From an uncultured bacterium (GTDB lineage Bacteria; Bacillota_A; Clostridia; Lachnospirales; Lachnospiraceae), in assembly GCA_905215045.1 (NCBI GenBank), contig CAJMOO010000021.1, positions 1-26,686 on the forward strand: a DNA stretch of 26,686 bases. Direction: 5' to 3'. How positions within the stretch are numbered: position 1 is the stretch's first letter; every line of letters begins with the position of its first letter. The notes under the pieces are model-generated. The model saw only the letters and a list, made by a program, of their open reading frames with translations, made no database searches and had not been told where the DNA came from. Below are positions 8,563 through 17,559 of the stretch, piece by piece. Position numbers and translations under genes: made by a program.

Positions 8563-10412
8563 TGAAAAAGAGAAAATGGAATAGAGTTTTTTCTGTACTT
8601 TTGGTAATGGTGACAGTCATATCACTTATGTCAGGATGTGGCAAGAAGAGTGTGAAAAAAGAAGAGAAAGATACGATCACAGTATATTTATGGAGTACAA
8701 ATTTATATGAAAAATATGCACCATACATTCAGAAACAGCTTCCAGATATTAATATTGAATTTGTAGTAGGTAACAATGATCTGGATTTCTATCGGTTTCT
8801 TAAGGAAAATGGCGGATTGCCAGATATCATAACTTGCTGTCGTTTTTCACTACATGATGCAAACCCTCTGAAAGGCAGTCTGATGGATCTTTCCACAACC
8901 AATGCAGCAGGTGCTGTCTATAATACATACCTCAACAATTTTATGAATCAGGATGGCAGTGTAAACTGGCTTCCAGTGTGTGCGGATGCGCATGGGTTTG
9001 TAGTTAACAAAGACCTTTTTAAAAAGTATCATATCCCTCTGCCAACAGATTACAAAAGTTTTGTTTCTGCTTGCCAGGCATTCAAAAAAGTGGGGATCCG
9101 TGGATTTACTGCAGACTATTCTTATGATTATACTTGCATGGAAACACTGCAGGGACTATCTGCATCAGAGCTGTCTACAGCGGCTGGACGTAAATGGCGT
9201 ACTGTCTATAGTGACCCTGATAATACAAAGAGAGAGGGTTTGGACAGTAAAGTCTGGCCGGAGGCTTTTGAACGTATGGAGCAATTCATTCAGGATACAG
9301 GGTTGAGCAAAGATGATCTGAATATGAATTATGATGATGTGATGGAGATGTATAAAAGTGGTAAGCTAGCTATGTACTTTGGAAGTTCTTCTGGTGTAAA
9401 AATATTTCAGGATCAGGGCATTGATACAACATTTCTTCCATTCTTTCAACAAAATGGAGAAAAATGGCTGATGACGACACCATATTTTCAAGTGGCGCTG
9501 AACCGTAACCTGACAAAGGATGAAACACGCCGGCAGAAAGCAATGAAAGTGTTGAATGTAATGCTGTCAGAGGATGCACAGAATCGGATCGTTTATGATG
9601 GTCAGGATATATTAAGCTATAGTCAGGATGTAGATACACATCTTACAGAATATCTCAAAGATGTCAGACCCGTGATCGAAGAAAATCATATGTATATCCG
9701 AATCGCATCCAATGACTTTTTCAACGTATCCCAAGATGTAGTCTCTAAGATGATTTCAGGAAAATACGATGCCAAACAGGCTTACCAGTCATTTAATACA
9801 AAGCTTCTGAAGAAGAAATCTGATTCTGAGAAGATCGTGCTCGATTCAAAGAAAGCTTATTCCAATCATTTTCATACCAACGGGGGGAATGAAGCGTATT
9901 CTGTTATGGCAAATACTTTGCGTGGCGTCTACGGTACGGATGTGCTGATCGCAACAGGAAACAGCTTTACAGGAAGTGTACGGAAGGCAGGATATACGGA
10001 AAAAATGGCTGGCAATATGATCATGCCAAATGGTCTTTCAGCTTACAAACGGAAGATGAGCGGGGCTGAGCTGAAAAAGACGGTCAGAAATTTTGTAGAA
10101 GGTTATCAGGGTGGTTTCAATCCATTTAACCGTGGCTCCCTGCCTGTGGTCAGTGGTATTTCTGTAGAGATCAAGGAAACGGATGATGGTTATACATTAA
10201 GTAAAGTTACAAAGAATGAAAAACCAGTTCAGGATAAGGATACCTTTACTGTAACCTGTCTTGCGACACCACAACATATGGAAGCATATCCAACGGGTAA
10301 AAACATTGTATTTGATAGAGAAGATATTTCGGTGAAAGATACTTGGACAAAATATGTTTTGGAGGGTGATGCCGTTCTCGCGAAGCCTGAAGCCTATGTG
10401 AATTTGAGGTGA
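8562..10412 (+). CDS. Lipoprotein: extracellular solute-binding protein fused to a 5'-nucleotidase C-terminal-like domain (SBP3)
   Basis: 616 residues, preceded by GAGGAGG with good spacing. The signal peptide ends in the lipobox MSGC (Cys26). Residues ~38-400 resemble a family 1 binding protein ([55 protein letters not shown]). Residues ~440-616 resemble a 5'-nucleotidase C-terminal domain: [15 protein letters not shown] (Asp460), [19 protein letters not shown], then [13 protein letters not shown] and [13 protein letters not shown], which match the later half of that domain. No metallophosphatase catalytic part is present. It shares this fusion with SBP1 despite low overall identity, so the architecture is a property of the cluster. 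The next gene is the HK3 kinase; I infer that SBP3 presents ligand to it. Confidence 0.84.
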   Translation: MKKRKWNRVFSVLLVMVTVISLMSGCGKKSVKKEEKDTITVYLWSTNLYEKYAPYIQKQLPDINIEFVVGNNDLDFYRFLKENGGLPDIITCCRFSLHDANPLKGSLMDLSTTNAAGAVYNTYLNNFMNQDGSVNWLPVCADAHGFVVNKDLFKKYHIPLPTDYKSFVSACQAFKKVGIRGFTADYSYDYTCMETLQGLSASELSTAAGRKWRTVYSDPDNTKREGLDSKVWPEAFERMEQFIQDTGLSKDDLNMNYDDVMEMYKSGKLAMYFGSSSGVKIFQDQGIDTTFLPFFQQNGEKWLMTTPYFQVALNRNLTKDETRRQKAMKVLNVMLSEDAQNRIVYDGQDILSYSQDVDTHLTEYLKDVRPVIEENHMYIRIASNDFFNVSQDVVSKMISGKYDAKQAYQSFNTKLLKKKSDSEKIVLDSKKAYSNHFHTNGGNEAYSVMANTLRGVYGTDVLIATGNSFTGSVRKAGYTEKMAGNMIMPNGLSAYKRKMSGAELKKTVRNFVEGYQGGFNPFNRGSLPVVSGISVEIKETDDGYTLSKVTKNEKPVQDKDTFTVTCLATPQHMEAYPTGKNIVFDREDISVKDTWTKYVLEGDAVLAKPEAYVNLR

Positions 10413-10417
10413 GAGGA

Positions 10418-13366
10418 ATGGATGTTAAGAATCATAATATGAACAAAAAGAAATCGATCATGAGAAAACGATTCAGGATCATTGCCTTTCTTGCGTTCTT
10501 TCTTGGAATCATTATGGCTGTTTCTCAATATTTTGAGTTTGTATCGAAAACTGTCTATGAGGAAAGCGTTTCTCATCTGACCGAAGTTTTCCATCAGTCG
10601 AATAATATGTTAGGTGAACTGACACATAAGAATCTGATGTATCTTCATATGTGGAGTGAGTATCTGCAGGATGCTCCAAGTGAAAGCAAAATTCGTGATT
10701 ATATAGATAAAGCGCAGAAAGATGCGGGATTTTTATATTTTTATTTCCTATCAGCTGACGGTAACTATAAGATGACAACAGGTGAAACAGGTTATCTTGG
10801 ATTACAGGAAAATATTGAAGATGAGATTCAAAAGGGCAATGATATCATAACCAATGCAGCAGTTCCCGGAAAATCCCAGATGCTTGTTTTTGCCAGCCCG
10901 AAGGCTCATGGAAGTTATCAGGGATTTAAATATGATGCAATTGCTATTGCCTATGAAAACGCTGATATAGTAAATGTACTCGATATCTCTGCGTTTAATG
11001 GAAAAGCAAAGAGTTATGTTCTTCATCCAGATGGTCGTGTTGTGATCGATCATTCTTTGGAGTTATGGGGAAATGTGTATAACTTTTTTGGCATTCTGAG
11101 AGAACATACAGATATCTCCGAAAAAGAGATCCTTGAAATTTCAAAGAAATTTAAAGAGGGACATACAGGTGCGATGTTACTAAATCTGGATGGAAAGGAT
11201 TACTATCTTGTTTATGAAAAATCAGGTATTCAGGACTGGATATTTCTGGGACTTGTCCGGGCAGATATCGTCAATGCCAGTATGAACACTTTGCAACTTA
11301 GTACGATGCTTCTTGTAGGGGCAGTCGTGCTCTGTATTACAGCCATTCTTATTGGATTTATTTTGCGAAAAAACAGTGTAAGACTGAAGAAAAAAGACAC
11401 AGAGATATTGTACAGGGATGAGCTGTTTCAAAAGTTGTCGATGAATGTTGACGATGTATTCTTAATGTTGGATGCAAAAACGTATCAGGCGGATTATGTC
11501 AGTCCGAATATAGAAAAACTGTTGGGAATCACTGTAGAACAGATTCGGAAAGATATTTGTGTTTTAGGAGAACTGCATTCTGAGGATACGGAAGACCAGA
11601 AAAAGGATTATCTAAAGGAGATTCAGGTTCATGAACAGCAGGAATGGGATTTTGAATATGTCCATCAGAAAACAGGAGAACGACGTTGGTTTCATAGTGT
11701 TGCAATGGGCAGTGAGCTGAATGGAGATAAGAAATATATTCTGGTTATGTCGGACCGTACTGCTGACAAGAAGATGAACCAGGCACTTTCTGAAGCAGTC
11801 CATGCTGCGGAGAATGCCAATCAGGCAAAGAGTACTTTCCTTTCTAACATGTCTCACGATATCCGGACACCAATGAACGCTATCATTGGGTTTACGACAC
11901 TGGCTGTGAGCAACATTGATAACAAGAAAATGGTCAGAGATTATCTTAGTAAGATCCTTTCGTCCAGCAATCATCTGTTATCACTTATCAATGATATACT
12001 GGATATGAGTCGTATTGAGAGTGGCAAGATCCATCTGGAAGAAACAGAGGTTAGTTTGTCGGATGTACTTCATGATCTGAAGACGATCATCAGTGGACAG
12101 ATTCATGCGAAGCAGCTGGAACTTTATATGGATGCCATGGATGTTACGAATGAGGATGTGTATTGCGATAAGACACGGCTAAACCAGATACTGCTGAATC
12201 TTTTGTCCAATGCGATCAAGTTTACTCCTGCAGGCGGAACAATTTCTGTCCGGTTGAAACAATATCCGAGAACACAGCAAGAGCGTCAGCTATATGAGAT
12301 CAGGGTAAAGGATAACGGAATCGGTATGAGTGAGGAATTTGTACAGAAACTTTTTTCTCCTTTTGAGCGTGAGAGAAGTTCCACAGTCAGCAGGACTCAG
12401 GGTACAGGACTGGGTATGGCCATTACCAAGAATATTGTGGATATGATGGGCGGAAATATTGGGATTCAGACAGAACAGGGCAAAGGTACGGAATTTATTG
12501 TACGACTGCCGTTGCGGATCCAGTCTAAGCATCATCGTGTAGAGAAGATCCCAGCGTTGGAAGGTCTTAAGGCACTGGTGATAGACGATGATTTTAATAC
12601 CTGTGACAGCGTGACAAAGATGCTTGCAAAGGTTGGAATGCGTTCGGAATGGACACTTTCTGGTAAGGAGGCGGTTCTTCGTGCAAGGCAGTCTATAGAA
12701 CTGGGTGATGCATTCCATGCCTATATCATCGATTGGCGATTGCCAGATATGAATGGTATTGAAGTTACCCGACAGATTCGTAGTCTTGGTGATGATACAC
12801 CGATCATTATCCTGACTGCTTACGACTGGTCAGAGATCGAAGCGGAAGCAAGAGCAGCAGGAGTCAATGCATTTTGTGCGAAACCAATATTTATGTCAGA
12901 TATCAGAGATACTTTGATGACTGCGATCGGTCAGAAGCAGGCGAGGACGGATGATAATATTCTTCCGGCAGTAAGTTCAGATTTCAGAGGCAGAAGTATC
13001 CTGCTTGTGGAAGACAATGAATTAAACAGTGAGATTGCGATGGCAATTCTTAATGAATATGGATTCCAGGTTCATACAGCAGAAAATGGAGCAGAGGCAG
13101 TGGAGAAAATCAGGAATTCAGCACCAGGCGATTATGAGCTTATACTTATGGATATTCAGATGCCTGTAATGAATGGATACGAGGCTGCAAAGCAGATCCG
13201 TGCACTGGATGATCCAGCATTGGCAGAAATTACGATCCTTGCTATGACTGCCAATGCGTTTGATGAAGATAGGAAGAAAGCACTGGAATGTGGTATGGAT
13301 GGATTTTTATCCAAACCAATTGTTATTGAGGAATTGATCCATACGTTACAAACTAATTTGAGATAA
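10418..13366 (+). CDS. Membrane PAS-containing hybrid histidine kinase with two receivers (HK3)
   Basis: 982 residues from ATG 10418, which has GAGGTGA 5-6 nt upstream; a GTG at 10409 lacks a ribosome site. Order: TM1 ~15-37, large extracytoplasmic region to ~288 ([12 protein letters not shown] and [15 protein letters not shown] suggest a Cache-type fold), TM2 ~291-316, PAS ~335-447 ([18 protein letters not shown]), HisKA with [19 protein letters not shown] and His480, HATPase_c with [18 protein letters not shown] and [10 protein letters not shown], receiver 1 with VIDDDF and Asp772 ([12 protein letters not shown]), receiver 2 with LVEDNELN and Asp912 ([15 protein letters not shown]). Both receivers keep the acidic pocket, Asp and Lys, so both look phosphorylatable. 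No HPt or DNA-binding domain follows. It is the last gene of the operon; I see no clear intrinsic terminator after it. Confidence 0.93.
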   Translation: MDVKNHNMNKKKSIMRKRFRIIAFLAFFLGIIMAVSQYFEFVSKTVYEESVSHLTEVFHQSNNMLGELTHKNLMYLHMWSEYLQDAPSESKIRDYIDKAQKDAGFLYFYFLSADGNYKMTTGETGYLGLQENIEDEIQKGNDIITNAAVPGKSQMLVFASPKAHGSYQGFKYDAIAIAYENADIVNVLDISAFNGKAKSYVLHPDGRVVIDHSLELWGNVYNFFGILREHTDISEKEILEISKKFKEGHTGAMLLNLDGKDYYLVYEKSGIQDWIFLGLVRADIVNASMNTLQLSTMLLVGAVVLCITAILIGFILRKNSVRLKKKDTEILYRDELFQKLSMNVDDVFLMLDAKTYQADYVSPNIEKLLGITVEQIRKDICVLGELHSEDTEDQKKDYLKEIQVHEQQEWDFEYVHQKTGERRWFHSVAMGSELNGDKKYILVMSDRTADKKMNQALSEAVHAAENANQAKSTFLSNMSHDIRTPMNAIIGFTTLAVSNIDNKKMVRDYLSKILSSSNHLLSLINDILDMSRIESGKIHLEETEVSLSDVLHDLKTIISGQIHAKQLELYMDAMDVTNEDVYCDKTRLNQILLNLLSNAIKFTPAGGTISVRLKQYPRTQQERQLYEIRVKDNGIGMSEEFVQKLFSPFERERSSTVSRTQGTGLGMAITKNIVDMMGGNIGIQTEQGKGTEFIVRLPLRIQSKHHRVEKIPALEGLKALVIDDDFNTCDSVTKMLAKVGMRSEWTLSGKEAVLRARQSIELGDAFHAYIIDWRLPDMNGIEVTRQIRSLGDDTPIIILTAYDWSEIEAEARAAGVNAFCAKPIFMSDIRDTLMTAIGQKQARTDDNILPAVSSDFRGRSILLVEDNELNSEIAMAILNEYGFQVHTAENGAEAVEKIRNSAPGDYELILMDIQMPVMNGYEAAKQIRALDDPALAEITILAMTANAFDEDRKKALECGMDGFLSKPIVIEELIHTLQTNLR

Positions 13367-13475
13367 ATGAAAGGAAGAGAATAGGGAGCTTTATCTTTTT
13401 TATTCACAAAAATTTCGAAATCTCTTAAGAAAATCTTTGACAAAATGTAACAATGGAGAATCGAAACGTGATATA
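13367..13475. other. Intergenic, no gene; possible extended -10 promoter
   Basis: AT-rich stretch after HK3. It holds ATTTCGAAAT, a short palindrome without a convincing terminator stem, and a TTGACA at 13437-13442 too far (29 bp) from the TATAAT at 13472-13477 to form a standard pair. That TATAAT does have TG one base upstream (TGaTATAAT), so it may act as an extended -10. It sits at the edge of the MITE-like element that follows. Confidence 0.4.
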
Positions 13476-13690
13476 ATGATGAGAGTGTCAAAAGTAAATT
13501 TTGCCACTCTCTGATGTACCCGGATTGTTTCATTGCTACGCAATTCCACAATCCTCGAACACCTCGAACTCCCATAAAATGGCGCGTTCACACCATTTTA
13601 TTCCGTTCTCGTTGTTCGGCGTGTCAATAAGTATAAATTGCTTATTTGTGCAGGCACAAACGCAATTTATACTTTTGACACTTACATCAT
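13476..13690. mobile_element. MITE-like element with terminal inverted repeats, copy 1 (fullest)
   Basis: The left end (13476-13504, ATGATGAGAGTGTCAAAAG...) and the reverse complement of the right end (13662-13690, ATGATGTAAGTGTCAAAAG...) agree at 24 of 29 positions. The 215 bp between them carry no credible gene but fold repeatedly: GGATTGT/ACAATCC around ATTGC/GCAAT (13522-13554), ATAAAATGG/CCATTTTAT (13575-13601), and a long nested palindrome at 13621-13681. CCTCGAAC is repeated in tandem (13553-13560 and 13562-13569). A shorter copy lies at 22299-22424 and isolated ends at 19588-19607 and 22067-22086. No transposase is present in the window, so mobility in trans is inference. Confidence 0.7.
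13621..13681. repeat. Nested long palindrome inside MITE copy 1
   Basis: Bases 13621-13641 and 13662-13681 are complementary over 20 bp with a single bulged T, and the 20-nt loop itself contains TTTGTGC/GCACAAA. Either strand, if transcribed, would form a very stable extended hairpin. The arms repeat the inner part of the element's own terminal repeat, suggesting a duplication or inversion of an end. It is absent from copy 2. Confidence 0.8.
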
Positions 13691-13776
13691 ATAATAAAGA
13701 GCAAGTGTCTATAGAACTCACATGACACAACATAAGACAAGTTTACGAAACATAAGAAGATGAGGAGGGCATAAAG

Positions 13777-14610
13777 ATGCCTGGTATTATTTTAGAAGGA
13801 GGAACATTTCGTCCGATCTTTAGTGCAGGAGTGATGGATGCACTGTTGGATGAAGATATCATGTTTCCTTATATGATCGGAGTATCTGCGGGAATCTGTG
13901 ATGGTTTTTCTTATATATCCAAACAAAAGGAAAGAAATTTAAAGATCCTGATGAACCACAGGAATGATAAAAGATACATGGGAGCGAGGAATCTACTGAA
14001 AGAGAGAAGTCTTTTTGGACTGGATTTCGTATATGATACGATCCCAAACAAACTGTATCCATTTGACTGGAAGACATTCAATGAATACAAGGGAACGATC
14101 AAGGTCGGTGTAACAAATGCATGGACAGGGAAAGCAGAATACAAAGATGGAATGAAACTGGATAAGAAGTGTACGATGCTTCGAGCAACTTGTGCGATCC
14201 CGTTTGCATTTCCAACGATCAAAGTAGATGGAAAGCCTTATTATGATGGTGGAATTGCAGATCCGATTCCGATCAGACGATCAATAGAAGATGGGAATGA
14301 TAAGAATCTGATCGTACTGACAAGGCCAGAAGGGTATAGAAAAGAATTAAGCAAGAGCAACAAAGCTGCGGCAAAACTTCTCAAGAGAAAATATCCACAT
14401 TTACCGGAACTGCTGTTAAATCGTCATATAAGATATAATAAAACAGTTAGATATTGTGAGCAGTTAGAGAGGGAAGGAAAGGCAGTGATCCTAAGACCAG
14501 AGTATACAATCGATAGTTTAGAGAAAGACATTGATGTATTAAAACAAACGTATGATATGGGATACCGTGTCACAAAAGAGAATATAAACCGAATTAAAGA
14601 ATTATTTTAG
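13777..14610 (+). CDS. Patatin-like phospholipase family protein
   Basis: 277 residues, with GAGGAGGG before the ATG. It is a small bacterial patatin-type serine lipid hydrolase expected to cleave acyl esters of phospholipids using a Ser-Asp dyad. Visible features: N-terminal glycine-rich oxyanion segment GIILEGGTFR, nucleophile elbow GVSAG with Ser37, and the catalytic Asp motif YYDGGIADPIPIRRSIE with Asp157. The length fits the YjjU/RssA-like short patatins, without a membrane anchor or signal peptide, so it is likely cytoplasmic. It seems monocistronic: an 84-bp gap with its own promoter-like sequence separates it from the next operon. The upstream MITE-like element supplies a TATAAT at 13690-13695 that could serve as its -10. 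Physiological substrate unknown. Confidence 0.9.
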   Translation: MPGIILEGGTFRPIFSAGVMDALLDEDIMFPYMIGVSAGICDGFSYISKQKERNLKILMNHRNDKRYMGARNLLKERSLFGLDFVYDTIPNKLYPFDWKTFNEYKGTIKVGVTNAWTGKAEYKDGMKLDKKCTMLRATCAIPFAFPTIKVDGKPYYDGGIADPIPIRRSIEDGNDKNLIVLTRPEGYRKELSKSNKAAAKLLKRKYPHLPELLLNRHIRYNKTVRYCEQLEREGKAVILRPEYTIDSLEKDIDVLKQTYDMGYRVTKENINRIKELF

Positions 14611-14633
14611 ACGACTCTTTATGCCTGTTCCAC

Positions 14634-14662
14634 TGGACGGAAGAAGCTCAATAAGATATACT
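14634..14662 (+). promoter_or_regulatory. Probable promoter of the VanRS-like/PPase operon
   Basis: TGGACG at 14634-14639, 17 bp, then TATACT at 14657-14662. It lies just upstream of the AGGAGGG ribosome site of the first operon gene. Confidence 0.5.
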
Positions 14663-14694
14663 TTATAAGATTAAAACAAAGGAGGGATCGGGCA

Positions 14695-15723
14695 ATGGCA
14701 AGAATTGAAGAATCAAGACGAACTTATATAGAAGAACTTGCGACCAATCCAAGAGTCAACCTGATGGTTTTATCGGAACGAATCGATATTGTGTTTCATG
14801 AGGATGAAAGTGAGGTATCTCTGGCAGAGAAGATAGCAGAGAAACTTTATGATACACCGCAATTGATCACCAAGTTATTACAGCAGGAAGCGATTGAATT
14901 TTTATTGCAATGCTGGGATATGGAAGGTGAGAGTCTGATCGCTGAGATGTACGCAAGAGAGATTGAGCAGTTACATTTTCTTGGATTTCTCTCATATGAA
15001 GACGATACGATCTTATTGAATATAGAAGCAAAGGATAATTTTTTCTTCTCTCTGAAAAGCCGCAGAGTTCAGGAAGAGTTAGAAGAGGGTACCAGACTTG
15101 AGAATATTCTCTTTGGAATGTTGTTTTTATATGGTATTTTAGATATTTATGAGTGTTGCCAGATGATCCAGGAAGAGATGTTCCCAGAGCTGACTTATGA
15201 TGAGTTGGAAGAATTTATATTACTCCGTATTGTATTCTGGCAGTCAGGAATCTTATTAAGAAATCAGATGAATTCAAGACTGTTACTGGCAAGCTGTGAG
15301 GTAGAAAATCGTAACGAAGTATTTATTCAGTGGAGCCTTAGGGAAGATCTGTCATGGAAACGTTACAGTGAAGATGAATATAAGAATCTGGCACTAGGCA
15401 ATGGAATTGGAGGCTGGGATGGAATCCCAGAATTATATGATTTTGTGATGAAGAATATCGAGAATGATCAGTATAAGGTTATGATGATCGTAAAATCACT
15501 GGTTGTTAAGATTCAAAATGGATTGACTTATGAAGAGATTACATCTGCGTATGTGAATCTTCTGGACGAAGAAGATAAAGAACATCAAAGGATCCTTTGT
15601 GAATTGATCCGTACGCTTTATAAAACTGTACCATTATATAGTCTCAAGGGACATACGAGAACAGAAGTGGAAGAAGAAAGCCAAGAAGCAAGATTTCATG
15701 TGATTCAGGGTGGTAAAGAGTAA
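14695..15723 (+). CDS. Unknown acidic cytoplasmic protein, first gene of a VanRS-like operon
   Basis: 342 residues, start fixed by AGGAGGG upstream. I do not recognise the family. There is no signal peptide and no convincing membrane span. The sequence is acidic and rich in helix-forming residues and Leu/Glu, with hydrophobic helices such as LENILFGMLFLYGILDIYECC and LEEFILLRIVFWQSGILL, and it ends in a charged segment (RTEVEEESQEARFHVIQGGKE). The layout suggests an all-helical protein, possibly with repeats. It is followed after 11 bp by the response regulator gene, and the whole set down to the pyrophosphatase is tightly packed, so it probably works with or is controlled by that two-component system. 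It could be a regulatory or scaffold protein; no function is claimed. Confidence 0.8.
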   Translation: MARIEESRRTYIEELATNPRVNLMVLSERIDIVFHEDESEVSLAEKIAEKLYDTPQLITKLLQQEAIEFLLQCWDMEGESLIAEMYAREIEQLHFLGFLSYEDDTILLNIEAKDNFFFSLKSRRVQEELEEGTRLENILFGMLFLYGILDIYECCQMIQEEMFPELTYDELEEFILLRIVFWQSGILLRNQMNSRLLLASCEVENRNEVFIQWSLREDLSWKRYSEDEYKNLALGNGIGGWDGIPELYDFVMKNIENDQYKVMMIVKSLVVKIQNGLTYEEITSAYVNLLDEEDKEHQRILCELIRTLYKTVPLYSLKGHTRTEVEEESQEARFHVIQGGKE

Positions 15724-15734
15724 GGAGGAAGCGA

Positions 15735-16436
15735 ATGAGACAGTCAACTGTATTAGTAGTAGATGACGAGAAAGAGATTGCTGACTTTATTGAATTATAT
15801 TTAAAGAATGAAAATTATAATGTACATAAATTTTACAATGGAAAGGATGCCTTGGCGTGTGTAGAACATGAGAATATTGATCTGGCGATCCTTGATGTGA
15901 TGCTGCCAGATATTGATGGATTTGAGATTTTAAAACAGATCCGTTTAACACATAATTTCCCTGTGATCATGCTGACAGCGAAAGTATCTTCCATGGATAA
16001 GATCAATGGATTGACATTGGGAGCTGATGATTATATTGAGAAACCATTTGAGCCGTTGGAATTGATGGCAAGAGTGAAGGCACAGCTTCGAAGATTTACA
16101 AGATACAACGATGGAAGCGGTATGAATCAGGAAGATACACTGGAGATCGCAGGTCTTATCTTAAATCGTGCAACACACCAGTGTACTTATGGAGAAGAAG
16201 AAATTACATTGACACCGCTAGAATTTTCAATTTTATGGATTCTGACACAGAACCGCGGGAAGGTTATAAGCTCAGAGAATCTTTTTGAGCAGGTATGGAA
16301 AGAAAAGTATTTTAAGAACAACAATAATACAGTTATGGTACATATCAGACATCTCCGTGAGAAGCTGGGAGAGGTCATGGGACACAAAGAATTGATCAAG
16401 ACAGTCTGGGGAGTTGGATACAAAGTTGAGGAGTAA
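15735..16436 (+). CDS. OmpR-family response regulator, VanR-like
   Basis: 233 residues with AAGGAGGAAGCG before the ATG. Receiver domain ~1-118: acidic pair in LVVDDEKE, phospho-acceptor Asp54 (LAILDVMLPDIDGFEIL), T of IMLTAK, K of YIEKPFEPLELMARVKAQLRR, the VanR-type linker. C-terminal winged helix ~135-232: LTPLEFSILWILTQNRGKVISSENLFEQVW and TVMVHIRHLREKLGE, ending in KTVWGVGYKVEE. It is a DNA-binding transcription factor activated by the next gene's kinase. VanR similarity does not imply glycopeptide resistance: no vanH, vanA, vanX or racemase gene lies nearby. The 3' end overlaps the kinase gene. Confidence 0.93.
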   Translation: MRQSTVLVVDDEKEIADFIELYLKNENYNVHKFYNGKDALACVEHENIDLAILDVMLPDIDGFEILKQIRLTHNFPVIMLTAKVSSMDKINGLTLGADDYIEKPFEPLELMARVKAQLRRFTRYNDGSGMNQEDTLEIAGLILNRATHQCTYGEEEITLTPLEFSILWILTQNRGKVISSENLFEQVWKEKYFKNNNNTVMVHIRHLREKLGEVMGHKELIKTVWGVGYKVEE

Positions 16437-17559
16437 ATACAGAAGTTTAAAGATAAGGATCATACTACAGACATTGGGAATCAGTTTGATCGTTGCATGT
16501 ATCGGATATTTTGTACTTGATATATTTGTAGATGGTGTATTTCAGGATCCATTTGCCAAAACGGTCGTTTATATATTTGAACGGATCGGGATGGATGAGC
16601 TGGAAGCGATCCGTGTATATCGTCTGATCTTTGTACAAAATAAAACAATGATCATTGGTGCTGGATTTTTTGTGCTGCTTTTGTTAAGCTTTTATCTGGG
16701 TATGTCAAAATTCACGACATACCTAAGACAGGTTGAAGGCGGGATCCAGATGATCTTAAATGAATCCAAAGACCGCATATTGCTCCCACCAGAGTTGAAT
16801 CCTTTGGAGAATAAATTAAATGAGATCAAAGGAACGTTGAAAGAACAGAGGCGGATTGCAGAAGAAAGTGAGCAGAGAAAGAATGATATCATCGTCTATC
16901 TTGCTCATGATCTGAAGACACCGTTGACGTCGATCATTGCATATTTATCATTGTTAAATGAATCGCCGGATATGTCGGAAGAACAAAGAGCTAAGTATAT
17001 AGGAATTTCTCTTGAGAAAGCGAAACGTCTTGGAGAACTGATCAATGAGTTCTTTGAAATTACAAGGTATAATCTTCAGAATATTACCTTGGACAAAAAG
17101 GAATTTTATCTTTATGTTCTGCTTGAACAGGTGATGGATTCTTTTGCTGCGGTATTTAAGCAGAAAGGATTAGAGTGGAAGATAGAGGTAGATGATAAAA
17201 TATTAATTTATGGTGATCCGGACAGGCTTGCCAGGGTTTTTGAGAATCTGTTAAGGAATGCAGTATCGTATTGTTATCCGAATTCTCTCATCGAGGTTTA
17301 TGGAATGATTGATGGAGATAACGCAGAGATTTTAGTCAGGAATCAGGGAAAGACTATACCAGAACATCAATTAAATAACCTGTTTGAGAAATTTTACAGA
17401 TTAGATGAAGCAAGATCTTCTGAAACTGGCGGGGCAGGTCTTGGACTTGCGATCGCGAAGGAGATCATAGAGCTTCATGATGGAACTATCAAAGCAAAAA
17501 GCCAGAATGAGTATACGACATTCATAATACGGCTGCCAAGAAAGAAGGAGGAACAATGA
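16426..17559 (+). CDS. Sensor histidine kinase, VanS-like
   Basis: About 377 residues. No ATG is available near the start; TTG 16426 (GGGGAG 12 nt upstream) is my choice, TTG 16414 is the alternative, and both overlap the regulator gene. Two TM segments (~14-32 and ~73-93) flank a short ~40-residue extracytoplasmic loop, then a linker with ILNESKDRILLPPELNPLENKL, HisKA with DIIVYLAHDLKTPLTSIIAYLSLL (His161), and HATPase_c with NLLRNAVSYCYPNS, LVRNQGKTI, FEKFYRLDEARSS and GGAGLGLAIAKEI. The VYLAHDLKTPLTS block is very like VanS. The small external loop suggests it senses the envelope or membrane rather than a bulky ligand. It overlaps the downstream pyrophosphatase by 4 bp. Confidence 0.9.
   Translation: MRSKYRSLKIRIILQTLGISLIVACIGYFVLDIFVDGVFQDPFAKTVVYIFERIGMDELEAIRVYRLIFVQNKTMIIGAGFFVLLLLSFYLGMSKFTTYLRQVEGGIQMILNESKDRILLPPELNPLENKLNEIKGTLKEQRRIAEESEQRKNDIIVYLAHDLKTPLTSIIAYLSLLNESPDMSEEQRAKYIGISLEKAKRLGELINEFFEITRYNLQNITLDKKEFYLYVLLEQVMDSFAAVFKQKGLEWKIEVDDKILIYGDPDRLARVFENLLRNAVSYCYPNSLIEVYGMIDGDNAEILVRNQGKTIPEHQLNNLFEKFYRLDEARSSETGGAGLGLAIAKEIIELHDGTIKAKSQNEYTTFIIRLPRKKEEQ

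Noticed and set aside
1504..10412. The three binding proteins as parts of ABC importers
   Set aside because: No permease or ATPase gene occurs in the cluster and each binding protein is coupled to a kinase; import by distant permeases cannot be excluded but is not supported here.
13437..13477. A standard TTGACA/TATAAT promoter before MITE copy 1
   Set aside because: The two boxes are 29 bp apart; only the extended -10 by itself is plausible.
15735..17559. Glycopeptide (vancomycin) resistance locus suggested by VanR/VanS likeness
   Set aside because: No ligase, dehydrogenase, dipeptidase or racemase gene of the van type is present; the neighbours are an unknown protein and a pyrophosphatase.
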